A DNA stretch of 64,000 nt. Source: Crambe crambe. Lineage: Eukaryota > Porifera > Demospongiae > Poecilosclerida > Crambeidae. Where the stretch lies: NCBI GenBank assembly GCA_963924555.1, contig OZ004596.1, forward strand, positions 310,001 to 374,000. Direction: 5' to 3'. This document shows, piece by piece, positions 1 through 11,800 of the stretch. The notes under the pieces are model-generated. The model was not told the origin of the DNA, did not search any database, and saw only the letters and a list, made by a program, of their open reading frames with translations. Numbering within the stretch: the first letter of the stretch is position 1; each line of letters starts with the position of its first letter. The position numbers and the translations under genes are program-made.

Positions 1-130
1 AATACCTCTACCACCAAGGACCCTGATGACAAAACCTCTACCACCAAGGACCCTGATGACAATACCTCTACCACCAAGGACTTTGGTAGCAATACTACTA
101 CCACTGAGGACCCTGGTCACAATACCTTGT
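1..130 (+). repeat. 30-bp coding minisatellite in CHAF1A
   Basis: Four copies of a 30-bp unit (N/K-T-S-T-T-K-D-P-D-D) run from the window edge. All stay in frame with CHAF1A and decay toward the last copy. More copies probably lie upstream. Confidence 0.85.
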
Positions 131-2942
131 TGGTCACTCCTACCATATCTGAAACTAAAGAGCTAAGGGTAAGTCTCTATAATGAGGACTCTTAAATTAA
201 TTTCTACCAGTGTCCTCTTTAGCATATCCATTATCCCCTGTTGTGCATGTGCACCATGCAACCCCCCCCCCCCCCCCCCCCAAGCACACTTATTGATCCA
301 TATGCATGAATTCTAGCCATCCAGCAAACCAAAACTCACCAAAGAACAACGTGAAGCCTTGAAGGCAGAGAAGGAGAGACAGAAAATTGAAATGAAGGCA
401 AAGAAAGAAATGGAAAGATTCAAGAAGGAACAAGAAAAGCGTCTTCGTGAAGAGGAGAAAAAGTCTGTTTGTTAATTTGTGTGATTTATTGTCCATCTTG
501 TGTTCAAATGAAGGGAAAGACAGATGAGGAGACAGCAGGAGTTGAAAGAACGGAGAGAAATAAAGGAAAGAGAGGAAAAGGAAAGGCAGGAGAAGAGGGA
601 ACAGGAATTGACAAAACGTCGGGAAAAGAAGGAATGGGAGGAATTGTGCAAGAAGAGGAAGAAGGAGCAACGAGAAGCCGAAAAAAAGAAGAGGGAGGAA
701 GAAATTATGAGGCAGCAGGAAGAGAAAAGAAAAGTGGAGCTGGAAAAGGAAGAACTGAAAAAAAAGAACAAGATCAAGTTCCTTAGTTACTTTGGGAAGG
801 CTCAAAACCCAATAAAGAGGGTGAGATGATTACACTTTGAAGGGTAAACTCTTAATCCCTTAGCATTTTTCAGGAGGAGAGGATTGAAAGTACAATACTG
901 ACTCCATTCTCTGTCAAAAGTGACATGACTATAGCACAGACTCCTCGTCCTGGTCTCAGTGATACTTCAGAGTTTGATCATCTCTTTAAACTACAGAATC
1001 ATGACCCCACCCTAAGTTACATTCAAATGTGTAAATCAAAGGCTATTGAAAGTCGAGCAATGGAGAGTAAAAAGGAAGCTGCTGATAATGATCATGATGT
1101 AATAATTGTACCAGAAGTGCAGCATTTGCCCAAGTTCAAGCTCATCCAGTTTCATACCAACTATCGTCCAGCTTACTACGGGAGCTGGAGAAAGACGGGG
1201 GGTACCATTAACCCCAGAAACCCATTCAGGAAAGATGAGGTATAATCAATGCATATTGTATACATGTATGTGTGGTTGATAATCTTTAATTGCAGGGGTT
1301 GCTTGATTACGAGGTGGATAGTGATGACGAGTGGGAAGAGGAGGAACCAGGAGAGAGCATATCTAATAGCGAAGCAAGTTATCCCTTCAGGGCAATCGAT
1401 TGAGGTGTGCATTATTTGGGGTTTTTTAAAAGGGTGAAGATAAAGAGGAAGGAGATGGGGAGGACTCTGATGATGATGACGATGGATTCTTTGTACCCCA
1501 TGGCTATCTTTCTGATGATGAGGGAGAATGTAGTGATGGTGAGCAACACATACCTGGTCCTCATGATGACAATGTAAGGAGTTGTAACATCATGAATATA
1601 ATGTCCTCTTCATTGTGATGTGTTCTTTTGGTAGCTTCAAGAGAATAAGAAGCAGAAGCAGATGGCTAAGGTCAAAGCCTGGGAGGCAGAATTTGTTCGA
1701 AAATGTCAACCTCTGCATCCCAAATTAGTCGGATGCCTATGGTTCAACCCCCAACCTTCTGACCAGGAGCAAAAGACGCTGTCCAAGGACGAGGCCTTTC
1801 TGGCACAGTTTGCAGCCATAGCTCTTGTTCCTCTTCCCATATCTGTGGGTGAAAGCAGTTCAGAAAATCAAGGTACTGTACCTCTAATTAGTGTCATGAG
1901 ATTACCCCTCCAATTAGTGTCACGAGATTACCCCTCCAATTAGTGTCACGAGATTATTCCTCCAATAATTAGTGAATTTATATAATGTAGTTCCTGGATC
2001 GTGTAATACTGGAGAATCAACCAGACAGCCAGTACCTGAGGAAGGTATGTCATCAATGATGCTTCACTGTCCCTAGCAATAAGGTGATATTTTGCAGCCA
2101 TGCCTGATCTGATTCGGTTCATCCACAAGAACCCCATGGGACTGGCAAAGATCATGAAGACTTTTCGTACACACTGGGGGGCAAAAATCTCAACCAGTTC
2201 CCTTCCTAGGGTCCCCCTGCCTTGGTCCGATCTAGAGAACGTTGATTCCACTCCCAATAGCAGTAAAACCAGTTCCACTCCTAAGAGCAGCAAGACGCCA
2301 TCAGAATACCAGGAATATGAGACTGCTTCAGGAATCTCAAAACGCCAGCTTGAGAAAAAAATTCAGGCCATTGCTGTGAAAGAAATGAGATCACCAATCA
2401 ACAGGGTAGTGTGGTATGTCCACAACAGGGTGCTAAAACAGTATGGTCTAGACCAGGAAAACATGGTACCCCTTGCTCCTGATGGCTCACCCACTCTGAA
2501 GCCCAACTCTGAGTGTTCATCTCCTGACACAGTTGTGGTTGGGTCAAAGAGGAAGAGGAGTGGTGTGAAATCACTGATTCACTTTTTGTCCAAGTCACCA
2601 ATTAATAGCAATCCTCAACTCTCCGGAAGTGCAAAGCGATTGAAAGTCGACCAGGATGTAGCAACATCAGGGTCATCACTGGAGAAAGATAGTCTGATCA
2701 TCATTGAAAAGTCCTCTTCTGACAAGATTTTGCCCCAACCTCTGCCGAAGAGAATTTGTCTTGAGACAATATCTTCTCCCACAGGGAAATGTAGTGGTAC
2801 AGCAGTGTCTAATGGACTCCATAACAAAGGTGGTAGTCAAGAGACACCCATGGACTTGTCAACTTTGAACTCTGTGTCCAGCACAACAGATAGTGCTACA
2901 GCAGATACTGGTGGTACTCAAGAAGTGATCATTTGTAATTAA
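1..2942 (+). CDS. CHAF1A: Chromatin assembly factor 1 subunit A (p150), 3' part
   Basis: Large subunit of CAF-1, which deposits H3-H4 behind the replication fork with PCNA. Exons as read: <1-168, 317-462, 514-820, 874-1239, 1296-1373, 1433-1573, 1635-1872, 1991-2044, 2098-2942; about 780 residues are visible and the 5' end lies outside the window. Order seen: Thr-rich repeats, a long K/E/R-rich charged helix, a PCNA-binding-like segment (KIKFLSYFGK), the family block RPAYYGSW, the acidic LLDYEVDSDDEWEEEEPGE block, GFFVPHGYLSDDEG, and a C-terminal winged-helix-like stretch (ISKRQLEKKIQ ... VLKQYGL). The acidic block is known to contact H3-H4 in this family. The intron after 1373 must use a GC donor, because reading through meets a stop at 1402. 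The gene converges on uS11m 64 bp downstream. Identity is secure; the final serine-rich 200 residues are not recognised. Confidence 0.95.
1881..1968. repeat. 25-bp triplicated repeat in a CHAF1A intron
   Basis: Three near-identical copies of a unit containing AATTAGTGTCACGAGATTA fill most of the 1873-1990 intron. Confidence 0.8.
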
Positions 2943-3006
2943 CATTTAATTTATGTCACAATATACACTGAACATTTTGATGCTTTTAACACTTAACGAG
3001 TCTGTT

Positions 3007-3911
3007 TTATAAACGTCTCTTCTTTGGTGGCCTGCATCCATTGTGTGGCATTGGTGTGACATCTTGGATACTGGCTATTTGCAAACCACCAAGTTCAAAT
3101 CCTTTCAGTGAATGCTTGTAAAAGTAAAAACAATAGACTTATCTGGGATGTCCGTGTGTATGTTGGAGCCCTCTTTAAGATCTACCACCAACCCATAATA
3201 GTCTGGTGTACATGCCAGACTTACCTGCCTTCCAAGACCAGGCCCTCTCAACTTGACTCTAACTCTGCGAAAACCCAATTCCTGTGCTTTGTGAGCAGCT
3301 GCTAATCCAGTTGCCTGTGCTGCAAATGTAGTTCCCTTACGAGAGTTCTTATAACCCTCACTTCCCTGAAGTCATATGATCATGGGCATGAGTTTCCACA
3401 TGTCGAGGGGGTACACAACTCACAGCAGACTTCCATGACAGTATTCTCCCAGTGTGGTCACAGATGTTGATATGAGTGTTATTGAAGGTGCAGCGTACAT
3501 ACATGATTGGGAGTTCTTTCAGTCCCTCCAGGTCACTTGCACTATTGTCCAGGACATCTCGTGGGTCTTCCTCACTGAAAAGAATGGAAGAGATTAAAGA
3601 ACATAGAAGAATGTGACTTTTGTGTGCAATACTAGTCTTCCTCTACATCACGCAAAGAGTTGTTGTTCAATAAAGCAATATTCACTTCATCACCATCCAT
3701 ATCTGAAGAAGAGGTCCCTTGCATATGCCCTGGGGTAAGATCATGTGATACCATGCTACTTAGTATTAAAGTGCTTACTAATACTTGATTGGAGCAAAGA
3801 TGTCCGATGCCATCGCAGTAGATTGGTATAATTTTCTGCAACTGTTGTCTTAGCAGCAGCTCTTCTGCTCAGCAAAGTTCCTAGGCTGACTAGAACCCTA
3901 CCGAGAGCCAT
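3007..3911 (-). CDS. MRPS11: Mitochondrial ribosomal protein uS11m
   Basis: Small-subunit mitoribosomal protein of the uS11 family, which binds the platform of the small subunit rRNA. Five exons: 3779-3911, 3633-3729, 3424-3574, 3225-3365, 3007-3114, giving 209 residues. The N-terminal 40 residues are basic and hydroxylated, as in a mitochondrial presequence. The uS11 core is plain: [19 protein letters not shown], then [24 protein letters not shown], and the diagnostic end [14 protein letters not shown]. The start at 3911 is the first ATG that gives a targeting-type N-terminus. It diverges from the acyltransferase gene 189 bp away and converges on CHAF1A. Confidence 0.93.
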
Positions 3912-4100
3912 ACTAACAAAAAAAAAAGGTAAAGCATCGATACACGTACACGTGAACATCGCGCGCGCATAACCTTTGCGCGAGCGGCTAATCTTTCCCC
4001 GGTGGGTGGGGCCAGAATTACTAGAATGATGCGTGCGCGCATACAATTTATGATGACCTCGTCATCGATCAGCTCAGATCAGCTAGCCATCGCTGCAAAG
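3912..4100. promoter_or_regulatory. Head-to-head promoter, MRPS11 / acyltransferase
   Basis: The 189 bp between two divergent start codons hold a CACGTG E-box at 3948-3953 and short CG-rich runs near 3960 and 4030. No TATA box is obvious. A shared promoter is inferred from spacing. Confidence 0.5.
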
Positions 4101-5752
4101 ATGACAGCTGGTTTTTACAGCACCATAAGGCACCTACTTCTCCTGCTGTGTGCGACTATCTTTACCTACGTCTTCGTGACCAGTGGGCTGGTAGTGAGCG
4201 TGCTGTCTATAATATTGCTACCTGTATGGCCTTTTGCTAAGAACATTTACAGGAGAATTACATCTGGACTTGCTTACACCGTACTAGGCCGTAAGTTTGC
4301 TATATATATATTAGACTTATTAATATGATGGTTGCATTTAATGCAGAGATTGTATGGATCTGCACAGACTATGGTGAACTTAAAGTTCATATGTTTTGTG
4401 ATAAAACGTGTTATGAAAAGTTTGGAAGAGAATCGTGTATCTTAACCTCCAGTCACCGTGGTGACTTGGATTGGGTAGCTGGATTTGTGTTGGGAGCTCA
4501 TTTTGGATTCTTAGAAGTGAGAGAATTTCTAATTTTGCATAAAACCCATTGTATTTTAAAAGGTCACTTTGAGCCTCATTAAATTAGCTTATAAAGTGTT
4601 GATTATGTGACCTTGACCTCTGACTTTAACCTCTTCCTTCAGGCCATTCGCAGTCTCCCCAAGCAGTCTATACGTTATGTGCCAGGGTTTGGGCAGTTGC
4701 TATGGGCACTGGAGTATCCCTTTCTTCACAGAAATAACTACAAGAAAGATAGAGAGGCCATTTCAGCCGTCACTGAAGTATACAGGCAATATCCCTTTCC
4801 CATCACAGTGAGTGTGTGGTCACTAGTACAAACTTTGGTATGACCTCCTATTGTCTTTCAGGTGGCCATCTATTGTGAAGGGACTCGGTTCACCAAAGAA
4901 AAACAAGAGAAGGGATGGGAATATGCCAGGAAGCATGACTTGCCTCTGCTGAAGCACCATGTGACTCCTCGCACCAAGGGGTTTGCAGTGCTGGCCGAGC
5001 ACCTCCGGGTGGGAGAGGAATTCAAGTCCCTGTATGACGTTGCTGTGGCCTATCCACACTTGACCAATGGTCACATCCCTTCTCATCTTGATATCCTTCT
5101 TGGGAGAAAAATAGAACTGTACTGGTATATGAGGTGAGTCAAAGGTTATGTCCATATCCCCCCTCACCCTGTTTAATTGTTTCTTCTCCAGACGGATACC
5201 AATGAAAGAATTGCCTTCTACTTATGAAGAACTCAATACATACTGTTACAAGCTCTTCCAACACAAAGTTAGTTTGCCCATGATGGCACTAACAAGTCAA
5301 GAAGCATCAGGTGATGTTTCTTTTTCAATACTTTCAGGATGAAGCATATGAACACTTTCTCAACAAAGGAACATTTCCTGCCCCTCGTCAACCACTGCCC
5401 CCTTTTAGTCGTATCCTGTGGGGATTACGGCTAATTACTGTTGTGTGGGGACTCCTACTGACGGTAGCACCTCTGAGCATCCTGTACCTCACCCTTCCAT
5501 GGCAAACCATGAGTGTGATTCTCAGCATCTTCACTTCTTGTAAGTATTGACCATCAAAAAAAAAAAGTAGCATCCATGAAAGTAAGAGGAGTGTAACTAT
5601 TCAGGTTACGAGTCTCGACTGGCAAGCAATGTTGTCAGTGTCAGTTAATATTAGTTTCCTTCTCCATCTTTGTAGTCAATGCTCTGCTCTTCATTGGACT
5701 TTTGGTGTATGCAAAAGGCAACACACCACCCGACATCAAGAAAGATGATTGA
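4101..5752 (+). CDS. 1-acylglycerol-3-phosphate O-acyltransferase, AGPAT3/4/5 type
   Basis: Transfers an acyl chain to lysophosphatidic acid or a related lysophospholipid in the ER or mitochondrial membrane. Seven exons: 4101-4290, 4347-4516, 4643-4807, 4862-5133, 5192-5267, 5338-5539, 5676-5752; 383 residues. There is an N-terminal hydrophobic stretch (residues 8-45), the acyltransferase motif as SHRGDLDW (family HxxxxD), the second catalytic motif YCEGTRFT, the LPRTKG-like TPRTKGF, and two C-terminal membrane segments. Length and motif order match the AGPAT3/4/5 branch rather than AGPAT1/2. The canonical Asn before the catalytic His is Ser here. The start chosen is MTAGFYS; an in-frame upstream ATG at 4002 would add an unlikely Arg-rich leader. 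Which paralogue it is cannot be settled by eye. Confidence 0.88.
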
Positions 5753-5914
5753 AGATTGCGATTCCTCTCCTCTGCTCTACTTAAAACAGTGTACGAGGAC
5801 AACAAACTGATTCATTCTCTTGTCACCGTCTCTAGCTAATAATACCATTATTGACAATAATCAGTATATTTTTCTGACAATTCTTTTAACAAATCGATAT
5901 TGTAGTTTTTAAGT

Positions 5915-8697
5915 TTATTCAAACTTGATGCCCTGGGAGAGAGGTAGTTCTTTGCTGTAGTTGATGGTGCTGCAAGAGGAAAGATGTAATGTGTAACGTT
6001 TATCTTCCACTTTGATGTGCTGCTGGTGAATCAGTTGGCTTACCATGTGGATCGCCTCATGTACCCCTTCCATGCATCGCTTCCAGACTCCCTCCCTTCA
6101 CCTGTGGCCTTCTCTCCACCAAATGCCCCTCCTATCTCTGCTCCACTGGTGGGGATGTTAACGTTGACTATGCCACAATCTGAACCACTTGGACCCAACC
6201 ACTTGAACACTTTCTCCAAGCTTGTAGTGAAGATGCTGCTAGTCAGTCCCTGTTGGACTTCATTATTCCAGCTAATGGCCTCATCAATGTCCTGAAATGA
6301 CATCAATGGAGTGTGGCTGAGTATATATCCCATGTACCATGCATCCCTAGTTCTCCCATGTACCATGCATGCATCCCTAGTTCTCCCATGTACCATGCAT
6401 CCCTAGTCCTCCCCTGTACCATGCATCCCTAGTCCTCCCCTGTACCATGCATCCCTAGTTCTCCCCTGTACCATGCATCCCTAGTTCTCCCCTGTACATA
6501 GACATTAGTGCACACCAATCAACGTTACAACCCCCCACTGCACATGGTACTGTACCTTGAACTTCAGGACATAGACGATGGGGGCAAAGGTTTCTCTCTG
6601 GATGATTTTAGCATCATGTTTGAGTCCTGTCACTATGGTTGGTTCCACATAGTAACCTGGTCTGTCTATCCGCTGCATACAGAGCAATGACATCTTTAAT
6701 AGCACATGTGACCATCTAACACACACACCTACTCCTGTTCGTGAACCTGGCATTACCACTAATCATAATACACAGACCCCCAACATGCATCATCTGGTTA
6801 CCTTTCCTCCACATTCAATGGTGCCCCCTTCACTTTTAATCTCCTTCAGTGCCTGTTCATACTTGAGAACAGCTGCTTCACTGTGCAGTGGTCCATAGAG
6901 GGTGCCCTCTGCAGACAAAGAGATACAGTTGTACATATTGTGGTGCTTTGAACAGATAGCAACATGCAATTGAAATACAGGTGCACACACAAAAACAACT
7001 TGCCTTCCAGAGGGTCACCAATTGGTACTTGTCCATATGCCTTCTTCAGTCTCTCCAGCACTTCATCATACACTTTTTCATGCAACATCTACAGTAATAA
7101 AGCAATGACTTTGCCTTCCTGTCCATGTAGTGAGTCCTAGCAACTGACCAGCCTCCTAGTGGTGGTGCAGCGCTGTCCTGCTGTTCCAACACAAGCAAAG
7201 AGAGCAGAACGCACCACCATCTCTAAGTCTGCATCTTCATTCACCAAAATGGCATTGTTTCCACCCAATTCAAGGATCTTCTTGCCAAACCTCTCCTGCA
7301 CCATCATTCCTACTTTTGCTCCAACCTTGGTGAGAGAAAAAAAAACAAATCATTTTGAGTCTTGACTCTAGAAGAAGTGCTCACTGGAGTGCTGCCCGTG
7401 AAGGAGATGAGGGGTAGTCTTCTCTCCTTGGCCATGGCCTCCCCCACCTCAGCACCTCCACTCACCATAGAGCAGATGGCTGGAGGAAGCGAGTTAGCAC
7501 GAAGAACTTCCTCCACTATCTTAATGATGGCTACTTGGACCAAAGGTGTTGAAGGTGCTCCTTTCCTGAAAGTGAATGAAATGTCTGTGAATTAGATCTT
7601 ACACCAAAAGCTACAAATAAAGGGACCCAGCCTTTAGTCCTTTGTAAAAAGGTTGTCCTCTTTTGGAGGTTGAGTGTATATACAAAGGTACTTTTAGATT
7701 GTCCTTTGTTGGGAGTGTCCTTTATTGGAGGAGGTTAAACTGTATTAATCTGTGAACTTTCAAGTTCTGTCTAAGACACTTGAAAATTTAGCTATGCTTG
7801 CCATAGTGTGCAGTTTCCACAAACGAGACTGAGACTCTGGTTCCAACCAAACACAGCAACAGGGAAATTGAAAGCTGTGATGATCCCTACTACCCCTAAT
7901 GGATTCCACTGTTCCAGCAGGACATGACCTGGTCCTGTATGACACACAATAGTAGTACTACAGGATCAGGACACATTTCAGGAACTCACTTTCAGAAGGA
8001 AACACCCTCCCCCCAAACATTCTTGAAAGACCAACTGCATAATCACACATATCAATGTACTCCTGTACCTCCCCCACCCCCTCTGGATAAATTTTCCCAT
8101 TCTCTAACGACAGCAGCTTCCCCAAAAGTGTGGTCTTCTCACGAATAGCATTTCCTATCTGTCGAACAATTTCTCCTCTCTTTGGACCGGGAATCTTCCA
8201 GAAAAAGAAATTATAACCACACAGCAACAGCGTTGCCATAACAACACACACACCTCTCTCCACATCTTCCATGCTTCTACCCCTTTACTGATTGCCTGAT
8301 TGAGTTCTTCAAGTGACCCCTGGGGAAATTACAATGCAATTGATTGGCTCGTAGCAAAGGTCAAAGGTCATCAAATGGTACTCACCTCTTGCACACGTGC
8401 AATAGGTTGCGCTGAAGCTGGAGAGTAAGAAGTCACCACCTTCAATATAATTGATAGCAATCATGAAAAAGATTGATTGTGGGAGGAGCAACCTACTGGA
8501 CCATCAGCATGCCATGACCCATCAAACACGCCAGGATTGTCAGATTGCAAACCCAGCTCCTTCAACCAGGAATATTTGGGGTTGTTAATAAGAAGGTCAG
8601 AGTCTGAAGACATGGTTCGAGCAACTACAGCCCTAGTTAACAGGAAATGGCCGCTTCTTCTTAACACGTTACTCAGTGCCTGCATGGTCATGAGCAT
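5915..8697 (-). CDS. ALDH7A1: Alpha-aminoadipic semialdehyde dehydrogenase (antiquitin)
   Basis: NAD-dependent oxidation of alpha-aminoadipic semialdehyde in lysine breakdown; also acts on betaine aldehyde. Twelve exons: 8497-8697, 8386-8439, 8254-8319, 7990-8194, 7802-7934, 7385-7565, 7149-7325, 7004-7088, 6802-6908, 6556-6672, 6044-6291, 5915-5969; about 542 residues. The N-terminus is a plausible mitochondrial presequence followed by the antiquitin start region ([13 protein letters not shown]). Seen in order: [27 protein letters not shown], the catalytic Glu in LELGGNNA, the catalytic Cys in [40 protein letters not shown] and the typical end [15 protein letters not shown]. Two introns (donors at 7003 and 7801 on the minus strand) need GC donors. 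It diverges from the myosin gene. Confidence 0.96.
6338..6497. repeat. 26-bp minisatellite in an ALDH7A1 intron
   Basis: Six to seven copies of a unit containing TGTACCATGCATCCCTAGT lie in the intron between the exons at 6044-6291 and 6556-6672. Confidence 0.85.
7621..7745. repeat. Dispersed repeat copy in an ALDH7A1 intron
   Basis: The sequence begins GGACCCAGCCTTTAGTCCTT, carries repeated GTCCTCTTTTGGA-like blocks and ends near AAACTGTATT. A related copy lies at 42417-42577 inside NCBP1. It looks like a fragment of a non-coding transposable element. Confidence 0.6.
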
Positions 8698-8849
8698 CGG
8701 ATACTGAAAATATACGGAGGTAGAGTTTACTATGAAAGGGGGCGGGGCTCATCTTATTTGTTTATCAGCTGATGCATGACAGATAGGAAAAGGTCGTTTT
8801 TTCCCTTTTGAACTGGTTCGGTTAGGTGTACGTGTATATAGCAGCCGTC
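8698..8849. promoter_or_regulatory. Head-to-head promoter, ALDH7A1 / myosin
   Basis: 152 bp separate the two divergent start codons. A GC-box-like GGGGGCGGGGC lies near 8738-8748. No TATA box is seen near either start. Confidence 0.5.
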
Positions 8850-11800
8850 ATGCTTGCAGCGAGACCAGGAGAAACAGAGGACCTCGCCACTCTTTCTACT
8901 CTAGATGAAGCCATTCTTTTAGAGGAGTTGAAAGTCAGGTATTCGAAGGATAAAATCTATGTGAGCAACTTATCTATGCTAGCTAGAGCCCATGATTCAA
9001 TATTCTTTACAGACTTGCATAGGAGATATTTTGGTGGCTCTAAATCCTTTCAAATCACTTCAAATTTACTCACTGGAGGTAAGATAGATGTTCCCCCTAC
9101 ATATTCAGCTACTTGACCCATATCACAACAATGCCCTTTCAGCATCGGAAGCACTACAGAAATGTACGACTATCTCAGAGTCCTCCTCACATATTTGCCA
9201 CTGCTGATGCAGCATATCAACAGATGCAAAAAACAGGAAAACACCAGTGTGTTATTATAAGGTATAAATGAATACCAGTAGCCTTGATTGTCCTTGATTG
9301 TCCTTGATTGTCTGAGAAAGCATAGGTGGTTTCTTGTTTTGGATGATTCTTAAGTCTCACTTTCAATGTTTATTTTTTTTCTTTCCAGTGGAGAATCGGG
9401 AGCTGGGAAAACTGAGTCGGCCAAACTGATTGTGTCCCAGCTGATGGAACTCAGCAGAAACAGGTCAATACCAGGACTGGAGCAGAAGATCCTCCAGGTA
9501 CTACTAACATAGCCTTAAGGGGGAGGGGGGGAGGCTGCCTGGGGGCCCACCTTGGGCATTCAGTGAGTGAATATTGTTCTTTGTCTGGAAACGACCATTA
9601 ATTTCATGTCATGTACAACATACAAACATTACACCTGACATTATTGATGCCATTGCTGCACTGTTTATACTCTACAATAACGTAATCACTACTGTCACTG
9701 TTTATATGCATTGTGTGTAGGTGGATTCACTACTGGAGGCCTTTGGGAATGCTAAAACACTTATGAATAACAACTCCAGTAGATTTGGGAAATACTTGCA
9801 GCTCAAATTCAAAGATGGCTGCGGTAAGTTCCTAATTTAATTGCCACAAATGAGTAGGGTTTGGATGAGTAGGCTCAATCGATCACTTATGACATTCATA
9901 TGCCCTTTCCTTGCAGTCACTGGGGCCAAGATTAGTGAATACCTACTTGAGAAGTCGCGGGTGGTTGCACAAGGCCCCCAAGAACGTAACTTCCATGTTT
10001 TTTACTACATGTTGGTCGGCCTTAGTTCCGACAGGAAGAGAGAGTTGAAACTCAGTGATTCTAAGCCATTCAAGTACGTTCACACATGATGTTGAATGGT
10101 GTTTTTCCCAGTCAAAGTACAGCTGCTTTGATATCTTTCTCACATGACAGTGTCACAAAGGCTTGGCAGAGCCATTCTCCTGAATGGATGGGAGTGTGGG
10201 AATGGGAATGGGTCTGTGTGGGAATGTGGGAACGAGAATGGGTCTGTGTGGGAATGTGGGAATGGGAAAGGGTCTGTGTGGGAATGTGGGAATGGGAATG
10301 GGTCTGTGTGGGAAGGAGGTTCCTTTAGTAATTGAATGCAGCAAAGACTTTCACCATGAATGAATGTTTTTTTAAAATAGATATCTTGAGAATGGAGGTG
10401 CTTCTGTATTTCTGGAAGATGATAGAGAGCAGCTGGCTGAAGTGTGCAATGCTTTGGACTTGGTTGGTTTTGAAGCAAGCTTCCAGGAGCATATTTTCAG
10501 ATGTCTTGCTGCTGTCCTCCATTTGGGGAATATAGAATTCCACGAGGATGCAAACGAGTACTCGTATATTCTGGAACCACGTTCAGGTCCAGTCCAAACT
10601 GTTTCTGTGAGTCGAATGAATGCAAGTCTTTCTGACTATTGATGTGCTGCATGTGCAGGAGTTGCTGGGCATCGAGGCTCCTCACCTGATGGACCTATTG
10701 ACAGTGAGTGTCAGTTATGCTCGTGGAGAACCCATAAGAAAACATTTGAGCAAAAAAGGATCTGAAGGTGTGCAAATAATTGTAACGCTGTCCTATGCAA
10801 TCTGTCAGCTGTCTCGTCTTTCCAGATGCAAGGGATGCTGTTGCTAAGGCTATCTATGACCGGATTTTCCGCTGGATTGTGAATCGGATAAACCAGTTGC
10901 TGGCTCCCACAGCTGCTGAAATGACAGGAGAGAGGGAGATTGGCATTTTAGACATCTTTGGATTTGAGCATTTTGAGCGCAACAGCTTTGAGCAGATATG
11001 CATCAATGTGGCCAACGAACAACTCCAGTTCTTCTTCATTGAGCACATTTTCCTGCTTGAGAAGGAAGAGTACAGAAAAGAAGGTGTGGACTCTCTGGAC
11101 ATCTTCTTTCACAACAACAAGCCTGTTCTAGTAAGCTATTCTTTAAACTATGTGAATACACACTCCAAGTTCTCTTCTTTTTTCTTTTTTTTTTAACTTC
11201 ACAGGAACTGTTTCTTTCCAAGCCTCTTGGATTCTTTGCCCTGCTGGATGAACAGTGCAATTTTCCTCGTTCCACTGATAGACAATTAGTCACCAAATTG
11301 AACCAGGCCTTGAAGAAGAAGAAAGGTCTTTACATCCCCTCAAAAGATACGGCATCCACTTTCTTCTCTATACAACACTATGCTGGAAAGGTCCGATATC
11401 CCTCCCTTTGCAATGCCCATGCATCTTCTCTCCTCTCTCCTCTTTCAAATGTCCCCTTCTCCTACTGACTGTGGTCTTTACTGTCTGGTGTTCATACAGG
11501 TGACATATGACTCCACTGGGTTTCTTGATAAGAATAAGGACACAATGCCAGGCAGAGCCATAGCTCTCCTTAGGACTAGTACCAACGATCTCATCAATCT
11601 CTTATTCACAGGTAGCTATGAATATCTTACCTCTTGTGTATACTGCTGAACTCAAACTGTTTCACTTTGTGTAGCCAATATCACCAAGACTGGTACACTG
11701 GCTTTAGGCAGGTTGACCCTCCAGAGACTCAAAAAGAAGGTATGCACTAATTTGCCTATGGGATGGGATTGTATGTTTATAATAATTATGTCTTGTCATT

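Noticed and set aside
290..805. 171-codon minus-strand ORF
   Set aside because: It is Leu/Phe/Pro-rich, the mirror of the Lys/Glu-rich CHAF1A coding strand.
4002..4100. Upstream in-frame start for the acyltransferase
   Set aside because: It would add an Arg-rich, non-conserved leader and take up the shared promoter; the ATG at 4101 gives a normal membrane N-terminus.
8961..9012. Reading straight through 8961-9012 in the myosin N-terminus
   Set aside because: Read-through loses the conserved [10 protein letters not shown] block and its frame; splicing GTGAGC...TACAG restores it.
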